The position numbers and the translations under genes are program-made. This document shows, piece after piece, positions 8,959 to 17,549 of a stretch of DNA of 36,719 nucleotides. The notes beneath the pieces were generated by a model. It saw only the letters and a program-made list of their open reading frames with translations. It ran no database searches and had not been told where the DNA came from. The stretch lies in NCBI GenBank assembly GCA_016742125.1, contig JACVCM010000025.1:1-36719 (forward strand), written 5' to 3'. Source of the stretch: Sphingomonadaceae bacterium (GTDB lineage: Bacteria; Pseudomonadota; Alphaproteobacteria; Sphingomonadales; Sphingomonadaceae). How positions within the stretch are numbered: the stretch's first letter is position 1; the number at the start of each line of letters is the position of its first letter.

Positions 8959-10050
8959 TCAGGCTGCCAGACGTACCTTGCCACCTGCCCCGCGCTCCAG
9001 ACGTCCGGCGAGTTCGATTTCGAGCAAAACCATCTGCACAACCGACTGGCTGCTGCCCGACTGACGAACAAGCTCGTCGACCGAAACATAGGTCATCCCC
9101 ATCAGGTCAATGACGGCCTTGCGGTCCGCGTCGCCGCCTTCATCGAATTTCAAAGTCGCAGGTGCGCTGGTTGGGCCCGGAACCACTCGTGCGTCGAGCG
9201 GCCGAACGAGCTCGGCGATTTCTCCGGCATTCTGAACGAGAGTAGCGCCCTCGCGAATAAGCTGGTTGCAGCCGTGGGAGCGCGGGTCGAGTGGTGACCC
9301 CGGAATGGCCATAACTTCGCGTCCTGCCTCTGCCGCCAGTCGTGCGGTGATGAGCGATCCCGATCTGGGCGCAGCTTCGACGACCACCGTTCCCATGGCC
9401 AATCCAGCTATAATGCGGTTGCGATAGGGAAAGTGCCGGGCGCGCGGCTCGGTACCTGGCAGCTGCTCGGCGACCAACAGCCCGCGTTCGGCGATCGCTT
9501 CCTGCAAAGACCGGTTCTCTGGTGGATAAACAATATCGATCCCACCAGCGATAACCGCGATGGTTCCGCTGTCCAGCGACCCCGCGTGAGCCGCAGTGTC
9601 GATGCCGCGAGCGAGACCGGAGATTATCGTAAACTTGCCCTGTCCTAGCTCATGGGCCAACTGCCGCGCAAAGCGACAGGCGCCAGCCGACGCATTGCGC
9701 GCGCCAACCATCGCGATACCAGGTCGCATAAAAAGCTCCAGACTGCCCTTGACCGTAAGCACAGGCGGTGCGTTATCGATGTGAGGGAGAAGGTGAGGAT
9801 AATCGGGATCATCCAGGAACAGGTATCGCGCGCCAGCCAGCCTCGTCGCGGTCATTTCCTGTTCGATCGAACGAGGATTCGCGAGTACAGGCCGTTTTCC
9901 TCCGCCCCGAAACACCAGGTCCGGCAATGCGTCAATGGCGGCCGCTGCGCTTCCGAAACGTGCAATCAGCTGGCGGTAACTGACCGGTCCGATGTTGGGT
10001 GAACGGATGAGACGCAGTTTGTCGAACTGGTCTTTGGCCTTGTCCACCAA
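8959..10050 (-). CDS. dprA: DNA-processing protein DprA
   Basis: DprA binds incoming single-stranded DNA and loads RecA during natural transformation. The 363 residues contain an N-terminal helix-hairpin/SAM-like region (SPNIGPVSYRQLIARFG), the Rossmann-like core with VGARNAS and the SGLARGIDTAAH motif, and a C-terminal winged-helix (DML1-like) domain. The start is uncertain between TTG 10050 and the adjacent GTG 10047; both lie just after the plsY stop, so the two genes are probably coupled. The plsY-dprA-topA order is widespread in alphaproteobacteria. Presence alone does not prove competence, because dprA is kept in many non-competent bacteria. Confidence 0.93.
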   Translation of the reverse strand: MVDKAKDQFDKLRLIRSPNIGPVSYRQLIARFGSAAAAIDALPDLVFRGGGKRPVLANPRSIEQEMTATRLAGARYLFLDDPDYPHLLPHIDNAPPVLTVKGSLELFMRPGIAMVGARNASAGACRFARQLAHELGQGKFTIISGLARGIDTAAHAGSLDSGTIAVIAGGIDIVYPPENRSLQEAIAERGLLVAEQLPGTEPRARHFPYRNRIIAGLAMGTVVVEAAPRSGSLITARLAAEAGREVMAIPGSPLDPRSHGCNQLIREGATLVQNAGEIAELVRPLDARVVPGPTSAPATLKFDEGGDADRKAVIDLMGMTYVSVDELVRQSGSSQSVVQMVLLEIELAGRLERGAGGKVRLAA

Positions 10051-10056
10051 AGTCTT

Positions 10057-10656
10057 TCAGCTCTTGCTTTGGCCGACGCGTGGCTCGGTACCGTCGATAA
10101 GGCGCTCGATATTCGCACGGTGCTTCCAGAAGATGATCAGGGTGCAGGCCACCAGCATCGCGACCAGCTCGTAACGGCCGAAATAAGCGGCAGCGATGGG
10201 CGCCATGACCGATGCCAACAATCCCGCCAGCGAAGAGAAACGGAATATCGCCAAAGCGCCGATCCACGTAACCGCATACACCACGCCGCCCTGCCAAAAC
10301 AGGCCGAACATAATGCCCGCAAATGTAGCGACGCCCTTCCCTCCCCTGAATTTCAGCCACACAGGGTAAAGATGCCCGAAAAAGGCACCTGCGGCCGCGA
10401 TAGCCTCACCGCCTGGAAAAAACGCGCGTGCGAGCAGAACCGCACCGAGACCTTTTAGCAGGTCGAGCAAAAGGGTCAGCGCCGCCAAACCTTTTCGCCC
10501 GGTTCGCAACACGTTGGTGGCGCCGATATTGCCCGAACCGATGTCGCGAATATCGCCGCCGCCCGCAGCCTTGGTGAGCAACAGGCCGAAGGGGATGGAG
10601 CCCAGCACATAACCGAGCAGCAAGGCTGAAATCATATTTATCCAGAAAGCCGTCAT
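10057..10656 (-). CDS. plsY: Glycerol-3-phosphate acyltransferase PlsY
   Basis: PlsY transfers an acyl group from acyl-phosphate to glycerol-3-phosphate at the inner membrane, the first step of phospholipid synthesis. The 199 residues are strongly hydrophobic, with about five membrane segments. They show the family motifs GSIPFGLL, GSGNIGATNVLRTGRKG (phosphate-binding loop between membrane helices) and KFRGGKGVAT. ATG 10656 is the natural start, in front of the first membrane segment. Divergent from murI across about 100 bases. Confidence 0.95.
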   Translation of the reverse strand: MTAFWINMISALLLGYVLGSIPFGLLLTKAAGGGDIRDIGSGNIGATNVLRTGRKGLAALTLLLDLLKGLGAVLLARAFFPGGEAIAAAGAFFGHLYPVWLKFRGGKGVATFAGIMFGLFWQGGVVYAVTWIGALAIFRFSSLAGLLASVMAPIAAAYFGRYELVAMLVACTLIIFWKHRANIERLIDGTEPRVGQSKS

Positions 10657-10700
10657 TCGGCGAATCCCCTAACTGTCTGTATTGCGTAGCTGTTTTGTTC

Positions 10701-10757
10701 TTCCTGCTCAAGGGAGCACAGCTTGCCTTGAACCGGGGTCGCAGATAACAGCAGGAA
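10701..10757 (+). promoter_or_regulatory. 8-bp inverted repeat abutting the murI start codon
   Basis: TTCCTGCT at 10701-10708 is exactly complementary to AGCAGGAA at 10750-10757, which ends directly at the murI ATG and contains the only AGGA nearby. If it folds in the mRNA, the stem would close over the translation start. The stem is short and the 41-base loop is long, so chance remains a real possibility. Confidence 0.25.
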
Positions 10758-11561
10758 ATGCCAACAACATCACCCGAAGCTCCGTTGCTATTTTTCGATT
10801 CGGGAATTGGAGGACTGTCGGTCCTGAGAGCAGTGCAAGAGCTGCTGCCGCACGCGCCGATAGTTTACACGGCCGATTACGCGGGATTGCCATATGGCAC
10901 AAAGAGCGAGGCCGAAATTGCATCACGGGTACCGGCATTGCTGGGGCGCCTGGTCGAACGATATCAGCCCAGACTTGTTGCCATTGCGTGCAACACTGCC
11001 TGCACCATCGCGCTTTCGCATGTGCGTGCAGCGCTCGACGTGCCTGTCGTCGGAACCGTGCCTGCTATCAAACCCGCTGCGGAGGCGACCCGAACCGGCG
11101 TGATCGGGCTGCTCGGTACGTCCGCCACGATCAGGCAATCCTACGTCGACAGGCTCCAGAGCGATCATGCTGCGGGCATGACGTTGTTGCGCTATCCGGC
11201 ACCCGAACTGGTCCATGCTGCAGAGGCAAAGTTGCGCGGGGAAGCCGTCAATCCCCAGGTGTTCAGCGATGCGATGCGAGGATTGGTCAACCACCCCGAT
11301 GGCGACAGACTAGATGTTGTGGCGCTGGGCTGTACCCATTTCCCGCTTGTTCAAGAGGAATTGGCTTCAGCGATGCCCAATATCCGGTTCGTTGACGGCG
11401 CCGCCGGTATAGCGCGACGGATCGTACATCTCACGCTCGATCAGCAGTGGCCTGACAGGCCGTCCCAGGGTGTTTTCGTTACTACCGGGGCGCTGGGGGA
11501 TGTCGATGCCCTAAAGACAACACTGGCGGATTTTGGTTTGACCCAGACCGGCTCACTCTAA
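10758..11561 (+). CDS. murI: Glutamate racemase
   Basis: It converts L-glutamate to the D-glutamate needed for peptidoglycan, without a cofactor. The 267 residues carry the substrate-binding FFDSGIGGLSVL near the N-terminus and the two catalytic cysteines in ACNTACT (about residue 75) and GCTHFPL (about residue 188), all in the expected order. ATG 10758 gives a short standard leader (MPTTSPEAP). An AGGA lies only one base before the ATG, closer than usual, and forms part of an inverted repeat. It is alone on its strand between divergent plsY and the ALAS gene 130 bases downstream. Confidence 0.94.
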   Translation: MPTTSPEAPLLFFDSGIGGLSVLRAVQELLPHAPIVYTADYAGLPYGTKSEAEIASRVPALLGRLVERYQPRLVAIACNTACTIALSHVRAALDVPVVGTVPAIKPAAEATRTGVIGLLGTSATIRQSYVDRLQSDHAAGMTLLRYPAPELVHAAEAKLRGEAVNPQVFSDAMRGLVNHPDGDRLDVVALGCTHFPLVQEELASAMPNIRFVDGAAGIARRIVHLTLDQQWPDRPSQGVFVTTGALGDVDALKTTLADFGLTQTGSL

Positions 11562-11691
11562 GTTGTAATCTTAAATCGGCTTTTGCCGGAAACGGCCTTG
11601 TTGCAAGTCGTTCGCGCTGGATTTTTGCTTTGTCGGCGATTAAGGGCGACGACATAGTGCTATCTGGCGCAGAACCGGAGTTGGTATTTCC

Positions 11692-12912
11692 GTGAATTAC
11701 GATGCTGTTTTTGACAAGGCTATCGACCGTCTTCATGCCGAAGGCCGTTACCGCGTGTTTATCGATATCTTGCGGAACAAGGGTGCCTATCCCAACGCCC
11801 GCTGCTTTGCCGGACATAATGGACCCAAACCAATCACGGTATGGTGCTCGAACGACTATCTCGGCATGGGACAGCATCCGAAGGTCGTTGCGGCCATGGA
11901 GGAAGCCCTGCACGATGTCGGCGCAGGCTCCGGCGGCACGCGCAATATTGGTGGCAATACGCATTACCATGTCGAGCTGGAGGCCGAACTGGCCGATTTA
12001 CATGGCAAGGGCGGCGCGTTGTTGTTTACCTCCGGCTATGTTTCGAACGACGCGACATTGTCGACGCTCGCCAAGATACTGCCCGGGTGCATCATTTATT
12101 CGGACGAACTGAACCATGCCTCGATGATTGCGGGTATCCGCAATGCCGGTTGCGAAAAGCGGGTTTGGCGGCACAATGATTTGGCGCATCTTGAAGAGTT
12201 GCTTGCAGCTGACGACCAAAATGCCCCCAAGCTTATCGCGTTTGAGAGCATATATTCGATGGACGGCGACGTCGCGCCGATTGCAGCAATCTGCGACCTT
12301 GCCGACAAATACAACGCGCTAACCTATTGCGATGAAGTGCACGCCGTGGGTATGTACGGGACACGGGGCGGCGGCATTACCGAGCGCGACGGCGTTGCTG
12401 ACCGTGTGACGATCATCGAAGGCACGCTGGGCAAGGCATTTGGCGTGATGGGCGGTTATATTGCGGCTGATCAGAAGATCATCGACGTCATTCGGTCTTA
12501 TGCGCCAGGTTTCATATTTACGACGTCGCTATCACCGGTTCTCGTTGCTGGTGTACTTGCATCGGTCAAGCATCTGAAATCATCGAGCGAAGAACGTGAT
12601 GCGCAGCAGGCGCATGCCGCAGTGTTGAAATCACTGATGGCCGAGGCCGGTCTTCCGGTCATGCACAGCGAGACGCACATTGTGCCCTTGATGGTTGGCG
12701 ATCCTGTCAAAGCCAAGAAGATCAGCGATATCCTGCTCGCCGAATATGGCGTCTACGTTCAGCCGATAAATTATCCCACCGTCCCGCGTGGTACCGAACG
12801 CCTGCGTTTCACGCCAGGGCCGTTCCACGACGAGGCGATGATGCGTGAACTTACCGATGCGCTGACTGAAATCTGGGACCGAATGGACCTGCGCGTCGCG
12901 CAAGCGGCCTGA
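11692..12912 (+). CDS. hemA: 5-aminolevulinate synthase
   Basis: This PLP enzyme condenses glycine and succinyl-CoA to 5-aminolevulinate, the Shemin route that starts haem synthesis in alphaproteobacteria. The 406 residues show the alpha-oxoamine synthase fold: WCSNDYLGMGQHP, GSGGTRNIGGN, the PLP-ring motif DEVHAVGMYG, and the Schiff-base Lys248 in EGTLGKAFG. The start is GTG 11692 with GGAG about 13 bases upstream; the resulting MNYDAVFDKAI terminus is typical of bacterial ALAS. Its stop lies one base from the stop of convergent btaB. The gene supports the alphaproteobacterial assignment, as gammaproteobacteria use a different hemA. Confidence 0.96.
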   Translation: MNYDAVFDKAIDRLHAEGRYRVFIDILRNKGAYPNARCFAGHNGPKPITVWCSNDYLGMGQHPKVVAAMEEALHDVGAGSGGTRNIGGNTHYHVELEAELADLHGKGGALLFTSGYVSNDATLSTLAKILPGCIIYSDELNHASMIAGIRNAGCEKRVWRHNDLAHLEELLAADDQNAPKLIAFESIYSMDGDVAPIAAICDLADKYNALTYCDEVHAVGMYGTRGGGITERDGVADRVTIIEGTLGKAFGVMGGYIAADQKIIDVIRSYAPGFIFTTSLSPVLVAGVLASVKHLKSSSEERDAQQAHAAVLKSLMAEAGLPVMHSETHIVPLMVGDPVKAKKISDILLAEYGVYVQPINYPTVPRGTERLRFTPGPFHDEAMMRELTDALTEIWDRMDLRVAQAA

Positions 12913-12913
12913 C

Positions 12914-13564
12914 TTAGCGGATCACGACCATCTGGGCGTAGCCGCGATAAGGCTCGATCGTAACTGTTGTCCGTCCGATCTCTTTTGCCAGTGTCTGCGT
13001 AAAGGCGAATAGCTGGGCGCGTGGTTCGACATAAAACTTTGCGAGCCAGGTGAATAGTGCCCTATTGAACCAGTCGGGCAATCCCTCCTGCATTCCGAAA
13101 TCGACAATATGGATGCTGCCTTGCGTTGATAGCAAAGCCGCCGCCTGCCGCAGCGCGTCTTGCCAGTCAGGTATCATCGACAAGGTGTAGGAAAACATGA
13201 TCCGGTCGAATCGGGCGCGCCCGAATAGGGCCAGCGCGTCGAAATGTGCTGCGTCCGACCGCTCCAGTTGCGTCCTGTCGAGGCATCCGGCACGGCGTAG
13301 ATTGAGTGCTGCCGATTTCAGCATTTCTTGAGATATATCGAGGCCGTATAGGCGTGCCTGCGGCCATTTCTTTGCAATCTGCGTCAAATTGCGACCAGTG
13401 CCGCAACCGATTTCGAGCACCGTTCCGCCCTCGGGGACGTCTATTTCCGCTATCAGCCGGTCGCGGCCGAGCAGGTAATATCTCCGTGTCAGGTCGTAAA
13501 CATGCCGTTGCCCCCGATAGATCTCGTCCATCAGGCCTGCATGGTCACCAGTCAGCGTCTGCAC
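12914..13564 (-). CDS. btaB: Diacylglycerylhomoserine N-methyltransferase BtaB-like protein
   Basis: It probably adds three methyl groups to diacylglycerylhomoserine to give the betaine lipid DGTS. The 216 residues form a class I SAM methyltransferase with motif I VLEIGCGTGRNL, the acidic YGLDIS after strand 2 and a motif IV-like region with FDRIMFSYTLSMIPDW. GTG 13564 is preferred because it lies four bases after the btaA stop and has AGGA nine bases upstream; it gives the length of known BtaB. The open frame back to 13645 would overlap btaA. The function rests mainly on linkage to the BtaA-type gene, since the methyltransferase fold alone is not specific. Confidence 0.85.
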   Translation of the reverse strand: MQTLTGDHAGLMDEIYRGQRHVYDLTRRYYLLGRDRLIAEIDVPEGGTVLEIGCGTGRNLTQIAKKWPQARLYGLDISQEMLKSAALNLRRAGCLDRTQLERSDAAHFDALALFGRARFDRIMFSYTLSMIPDWQDALRQAAALLSTQGSIHIVDFGMQEGLPDWFNRALFTWLAKFYVEPRAQLFAFTQTLAKEIGRTTVTIEPYRGYAQMVVIR

Positions 13565-13568
13565 CTTT

Positions 13569-14786
13569 TCAATTCCTGAGGACGTGCAAATGAACTCCGC
13601 CATAAATCGCCGAACGGTCCCGTGCAGTATAATCGAGGGATTCATCTGGCCGATATTCCCAACGGACCAGCAGCGGGTCTGGCAGCCGACCGGGCAACAA
13701 GCTCGGTTCTGCAGCAGTACGGAATAACATGCGTGCTCCGGGTCGTGCGGTGCGGGTCACTTCGGTCCATAAAGCGGTCAGCTGCGCATCGGACATCCAG
13801 TCCTGCGCGTCCAGGAGGACATAGCGGTCGAAGCTTTTTTCCAACGACCCTGCCAGCATATCAGTCATATTGGCATGTCGCATGTTTACCCGGTCGGCGC
13901 GTGACTTGACTGCCTCGTAATTTGCCTCCTGCAAATAAGGCGGCAACGGCACATCTGCCCCCTTACCATAGCCACGACCGAAGGCCTGCCAGGCAAAATA
14001 ATTATCCTTCAAGTCAAAATCGCAGCTCAGCTTTTTCAAACGCGCGCGCAGCACATCGGCCATCCGGTTTTCGCCGGCGAGCGCGTCATATTGTGCGGGT
14101 GGTATCCCTAGCCCAAATAGCGAGGAGCGATGATCGGTGATCCAGCGGATGAACTTGCGGTCGAACATCGGCGCCAACTTGGCGTCGAATATGGCCTGTT
14201 GTTCTTCGAGATTCTTCGCCTGGAGCAATATTTTTGGGTCAATCCGATGCAATCTTGCCAGCAAATGCGCCAGCCCGATAAACCCGCCGAGCAGGCCTCG
14301 TTTGTAGACGCCGGTGGCAAAGCCATTGATCCGTCGCCGTCCAACAAGATCGCGGCCTTCCCAATAGCGGCGACTTGTTTCGTCGAGATAGGGCTGAACA
14401 TGTGCCTTATAGACCCGGATATTCGTGCGCGTGTCGGCATCGGCGAAAAAGCGCCGGAACGATCGGTAATCGGGAATATGTGCAAGCGCCGTCTGCTTCA
14501 GTTTGTTTAGCGCGACATGTGCAGTATTGAGGTCGACTGCGACAATTTCGGCCGGGTCGGCGGTAAGGTAGGAAAAGACGTTGCACCCGCCACTGGCGAT
14601 GGTTGCAATGCGGTTGCCAGGCCGAATGTCCAGCGCGTCCATGTCGACAACAGGGTCTTCCCAGATTTGCGCATAGACAAGCCCACGAAAGGCGAACGCG
14701 AAGGCTTTGTCGAGCAACTTTTGCGGGGTTTCACCCTCATTACGCACGACTGCTTCTTCGATTTTCCTGTTTCTCGCCTGTGCCAA
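13569..14786 (-). CDS. btaA: BtaA-like SAM:diacylglycerol 3-amino-3-carboxypropyltransferase (DUF3419)
   Basis: BtaA moves the aminocarboxypropyl group of S-adenosylmethionine onto diacylglycerol, the committed step in betaine lipid synthesis. The 405-residue product has the DUF3419 signature VYAQIWEDPVVDM near residue 40, a SAM-binding region IATIASGGCNVFSYL followed by VDLNTAH, and the DRYVLLDAQDWM segment near the C-terminus. The start is TTG 14786 with AGGG nine bases upstream; no ATG gives a full N-terminus. It is followed directly by btaB on the same strand. In other bacteria these genes respond to phosphate starvation, but I do not see a convincing Pho box in the 57 bases upstream. Confidence 0.88.
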   Translation of the reverse strand: MAQARNRKIEEAVVRNEGETPQKLLDKAFAFAFRGLVYAQIWEDPVVDMDALDIRPGNRIATIASGGCNVFSYLTADPAEIVAVDLNTAHVALNKLKQTALAHIPDYRSFRRFFADADTRTNIRVYKAHVQPYLDETSRRYWEGRDLVGRRRINGFATGVYKRGLLGGFIGLAHLLARLHRIDPKILLQAKNLEEQQAIFDAKLAPMFDRKFIRWITDHRSSLFGLGIPPAQYDALAGENRMADVLRARLKKLSCDFDLKDNYFAWQAFGRGYGKGADVPLPPYLQEANYEAVKSRADRVNMRHANMTDMLAGSLEKSFDRYVLLDAQDWMSDAQLTALWTEVTRTARPGARMLFRTAAEPSLLPGRLPDPLLVRWEYRPDESLDYTARDRSAIYGGVHLHVLRN

Positions 14787-14843
14787 TCTTACAATCCCTA
14801 ATGTTTCGACTTGTGTCAGGCATAAGCGAGCAATGTGACGTGA

Positions 14844-15845
14844 TCATTGGCCTTTTGTTATGCTTTTCGGACTCCTTCGGGTGCTGATCATCTGTGTGAA
14901 AAGCGCGGCATCGACATTGCCGCCGGACAGGGTCACCGCGGTAACGCCCTTCGGTTCGATTTTGCCTGCCAGTATTGCCGCCAGGGCGACTGCGCCGCCG
15001 GGTTCGACCACCAGATGGAGTTTTTCGAACACGAGCCGCATGGCGGCGGCAACTTCCGTAGTATCCACAACGACGCCTTTGGAAACCCTTTGGCGCAAGA
15101 TCTCGAAATTAACCGGGAATGTCTTCGGCGTCTGCAGCGCGTCGCAGCTGGTGGGGAAAGTCAAGTCATCCACGGATAATATTTTCCCGGCATCGAGCGA
15201 GCGAATGATGTCGTCCCACCCTTCAGGTTCAACGATCATGATTTCAGCGTCCGGGCAGGCGAGTGACAGGCCGGAAGCCAATCCGCCACCCCCACAACAG
15301 GCAATGATCCGGTCCGGACCCGACAGCCCCCTCGCCTTCAGTTGGTCGGCGATTTCGATGCCGGCGCTCCCCTGCCCTTCGATGACCCACGCATCGCCGA
15401 AGGGATGGACCAGCGTCGCGCCGCTTTTCTCGACCAGCGCAGCGGCAATGCCATCCCGCGACTCGGTGGCGCGGTCATAGAGAACGACGTCCGCCCCAAG
15501 CGCCCGAGTTGCGTCGAGCTTCGTTTGTGGAGCGTTGGACGGCATGACTATTGTGGCCTTGATCCCCAGTTTGCTCGCGCCCCACGCCACGCCCTGCGCA
15601 TGGTTGCCGCTTGATACGCCCACGACTCCCCGGGCGCGTTGCTCTGCCGTCAAATCAGACAGGCGATGCCAGGCACCGCGGATTTTGAAAGAGCCGATAG
15701 GTTGCAGCATCTCCGCCTTGCACCAGATGGTGACACCTTCGACGTCAAGCGGCAATAACGGCGTCGGTGGCAGTATCTCGGCTATCTTGGTTGCCGCGCG
15801 CAACACACCTTCCCGCGTCGGAACCCTGTTTGCTTGTCCTGTCAT
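14844..15845 (-). CDS. Threonine dehydratase-like PLP enzyme (no ACT domain)
   Basis: A fold-type II PLP enzyme of 333 residues, most likely deaminating threonine and/or serine. The Schiff-base lysine is K54 in GSFKIRGA, the SSGNHAQGVAWGA loop binds substrate, CCGGGGLASG binds the PLP phosphate, and a terminal TLSGGNVD segment closes the site. It lacks the C-terminal ACT-like regulatory domains of biosynthetic IlvA, so it resembles catabolic TdcB or serine racemase; sequence alone does not separate these. ATG 15845 has AGGGGCG upstream. It is divergent from the polyamine dehydrogenase gene, 53 bases apart, and 57 bases upstream of btaA on the same strand with no evident functional link. Confidence 0.87.
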   Translation of the reverse strand: MTGQANRVPTREGVLRAATKIAEILPPTPLLPLDVEGVTIWCKAEMLQPIGSFKIRGAWHRLSDLTAEQRARGVVGVSSGNHAQGVAWGASKLGIKATIVMPSNAPQTKLDATRALGADVVLYDRATESRDGIAAALVEKSGATLVHPFGDAWVIEGQGSAGIEIADQLKARGLSGPDRIIACCGGGGLASGLSLACPDAEIMIVEPEGWDDIIRSLDAGKILSVDDLTFPTSCDALQTPKTFPVNFEILRQRVSKGVVVDTTEVAAAMRLVFEKLHLVVEPGGAVALAAILAGKIEPKGVTAVTLSGGNVDAALFTQMISTRRSPKSITKGQ

Positions 15846-15898
15846 AAATCGCCCCTATATGCTGCCGCTAACGAATCCCTGATAAAAGGAACGGGCAG

Positions 15899-17107
15899 AT
15901 GAGCAAGGTGTTGGTAATCGGTGCGGGCGGCGTCGGTTCGGTCGCGGTCCACAAGATGGCAATGAACTTCGACATCTTCACGCATATCAGTCTTGCAAGC
16001 CGGACGAAGAGCAAATGCGACGCAATAGCAGCGTCAGTGAAGGAGCGCACCGGTGTTTCCATCGACACCTATGCGCTTGACGCCGACGACGTCGCCGCGA
16101 CCACCGCACTGCTCAACCAGATAAAGCCGGATCTGGTCGTCAATCTCGCCCTGCCCTATCAGGATTTGCACATCATGGATGCCTGCCTCGCCGCTGGCGT
16201 GCATTATATGGACACCGCCAATTACGAGCCTATCGACGAGGCGAAGTTCGAATATCACTGGCAATGGGCCTATCAGGACCGTTTCAAGGAAGCAGGCCTG
16301 ACCGCACTGCTCGGATCGGGGTTCGATCCCGGCGTAACCAGCGTCTTCACCACATGGCTCAAAAAACATCATTTCGACCGCATTGACACGCTCGATATTC
16401 TCGATTGCAACGGCGGCGATCATGGGCAGGCCTTTGCCACCAATTTCAACCCCGAAATCAACATCCGCGAGGTGACCGCCGTCGCGCGGCACTGGGAAAA
16501 TGGAGACTGGGTCGAAACCCCGCCCATGTCAGTGAAGCAACAGTTCGATTTCGAGGAAGTCGGGCCGAAAAACATGTATCTGATGTATCATGAGGAGATC
16601 GAAAGCCTCAAAACGCATCTACCCGAAATCAAACGCATCCGCTTCTGGATGACCTTCGGCGATGCGTATATCACGCATCTGAACGTGCTACAGGCCGTGG
16701 GAATGACCCGGATCGATCCGGTCATGTACGAAGGCAGGGAAATCGTTCCGCTGCAATTCCTGAAAGCCGTGTTGCCCGAACCCGCCTCGCTGGGGCCGAC
16801 GACCAAGGGCAAGACCAACATCGGCTGTATCGCCACCGGCCTGGCGAAGGATGGCACCGAAAAAACGCTCTATATCTACAATATATGCGATCATGAGGAT
16901 GCCTATGCCGAAACCGGCAATCAGGCGGTCAGCTATACCACCGGCGTCCCTGCAATGATCGGTGCTGCCATGCTGGTGACGGGCAAATGGTCGGGTGCGG
17001 GTGTGTGGAATATGGAGCAGTTCGATCCCGACCCTTTCATGGAAATGCTGAACAGCCACGGCCTGCCATGGCAGGTCAAAGAACTGGATGGGCCACTTGA
17101 TTTTTGA
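15899..17107 (+). CDS. Carboxynorspermidine/carboxyspermidine dehydrogenase
   Basis: This NADPH-dependent enzyme of the saccharopine dehydrogenase family joins a diamine (putrescine or diaminopropane) with aspartate semialdehyde to form carboxyspermidine or carboxynorspermidine. The 402 residues begin with a Rossmann motif VIGAGGVGSVA, have the NLALPYQD and MDTANYEP segments of the family, and GSGFDPGVTSVF near residue 140. The C-terminal domain has FMTFG-type and YTTGVPA segments seen in this subgroup rather than in true lysine-making enzymes. ATG 15899 follows AAGGA nine bases upstream. The partner decarboxylase lies downstream, but a repeat-nuclease unit starts 12 bases after this stop and separates them. 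Confidence 0.9.
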   Translation: MSKVLVIGAGGVGSVAVHKMAMNFDIFTHISLASRTKSKCDAIAASVKERTGVSIDTYALDADDVAATTALLNQIKPDLVVNLALPYQDLHIMDACLAAGVHYMDTANYEPIDEAKFEYHWQWAYQDRFKEAGLTALLGSGFDPGVTSVFTTWLKKHHFDRIDTLDILDCNGGDHGQAFATNFNPEINIREVTAVARHWENGDWVETPPMSVKQQFDFEEVGPKNMYLMYHEEIESLKTHLPEIKRIRFWMTFGDAYITHLNVLQAVGMTRIDPVMYEGREIVPLQFLKAVLPEPASLGPTTKGKTNIGCIATGLAKDGTEKTLYIYNICDHEDAYAETGNQAVSYTTGVPAMIGAAMLVTGKWSGAGVWNMEQFDPDPFMEMLNSHGLPWQVKELDGPLDF

Positions 17108-17118
17108 GTGGCTGGTTT

Positions 17119-17185
17119 GATCCTCCCCATTTTCGCCACAGGCGCAAATGGGGAGGTGGCAGCCGCATGGCGGCTGACGGAGGGG
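17119..17185 (+). repeat. Left double-hairpin repeat of the DUF559 unit
   Basis: Hairpin 1 (17122-17156) has an 11-bp stem CCTCCCCATTT/AAATGGGGAGG, one T-C mismatch and an inner CGCC/GGCG stem around ACA. Hairpin 2 (about 17159-17175) is CAGCCGC/GCGGCTG around ATG, 7 bp without mismatch. The repeat ends in GGAGGGG, which is also the Shine-Dalgarno sequence for the enclosed gene. Confidence 0.85.
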
Positions 17186-17189
17186 CAGC

Positions 17190-17546
17190 TTGCCACGAAA
17201 GAAATTATTGAGAAATACGGCCAGAGCCAGAACACTTCGCAAGCAAATGTCGCTGCCTGAAGTACTGCTTTGGAACCTACTTCGCGGCGCTCCCGATGGC
17301 GTAATTTTCCGGCGGCAGCATTCATTTGACGATAGGATCGTTGTCGATTTCTATTGTGCCAAAGCCAAACTTTGCATCGAGATTGACGGTATCTCGCACG
17401 ATATGGGCAACCAGCCGGAAGTGGACCGGCAGCGCGATGCTTTTCTGGCCAGTATGGGGTTGGAAGTCCTGCGAATACCAGCAACTGACATATTGAAATC
17501 GCCAGAGTATGTAGCTGATTCGCTGGTGCGTTACTGCAAACGATAA
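17190..17546 (+). CDS. DUF559 family endonuclease-like protein inside a repeat unit
   Basis: The 118-residue product belongs to DUF559 (PF04480), a PD-(D/E)XK-fold family related to Vsr mismatch endonucleases. Visible family features are a basic N-terminus (MPRKKLLRNTARARTLR), LPEVLLWNLLR with the conserved Glu, FRRQHSFDDRIVVDFYC with the catalytic Asp, and the LCIEIDGISHD strand (Glu, Asp, His), then DAFLASMGLEVLRIPATDI. The start is TTG 17190, four bases after GGAGGGG of the left repeat. Base composition looks more AT-rich than the flanking polyamine genes, in line with acquisition. The cytoplasmic role is unknown; I infer nicking or cutting at the hairpins. Confidence 0.85.
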   Translation: MPRKKLLRNTARARTLRKQMSLPEVLLWNLLRGAPDGVIFRRQHSFDDRIVVDFYCAKAKLCIEIDGISHDMGNQPEVDRQRDAFLASMGLEVLRIPATDILKSPEYVADSLVRYCKR

Positions 17547-17549
17547 AAT

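Noticed and set aside
14787..14843. Possible Pho box upstream of btaA (CTGACAC-AAGT-CGAAACA on the minus strand)
   Set aside because: Only the first half resembles the CTGTCAT repeat; the second half matches in about three of seven positions, so it is not supported.
17190..17546. Calling the small nuclease a true Vsr mismatch-repair endonuclease
   Set aside because: It fits DUF559, shows no zinc-binding Cys/His set typical of Vsr, and no dcm-like cytosine methyltransferase is nearby.
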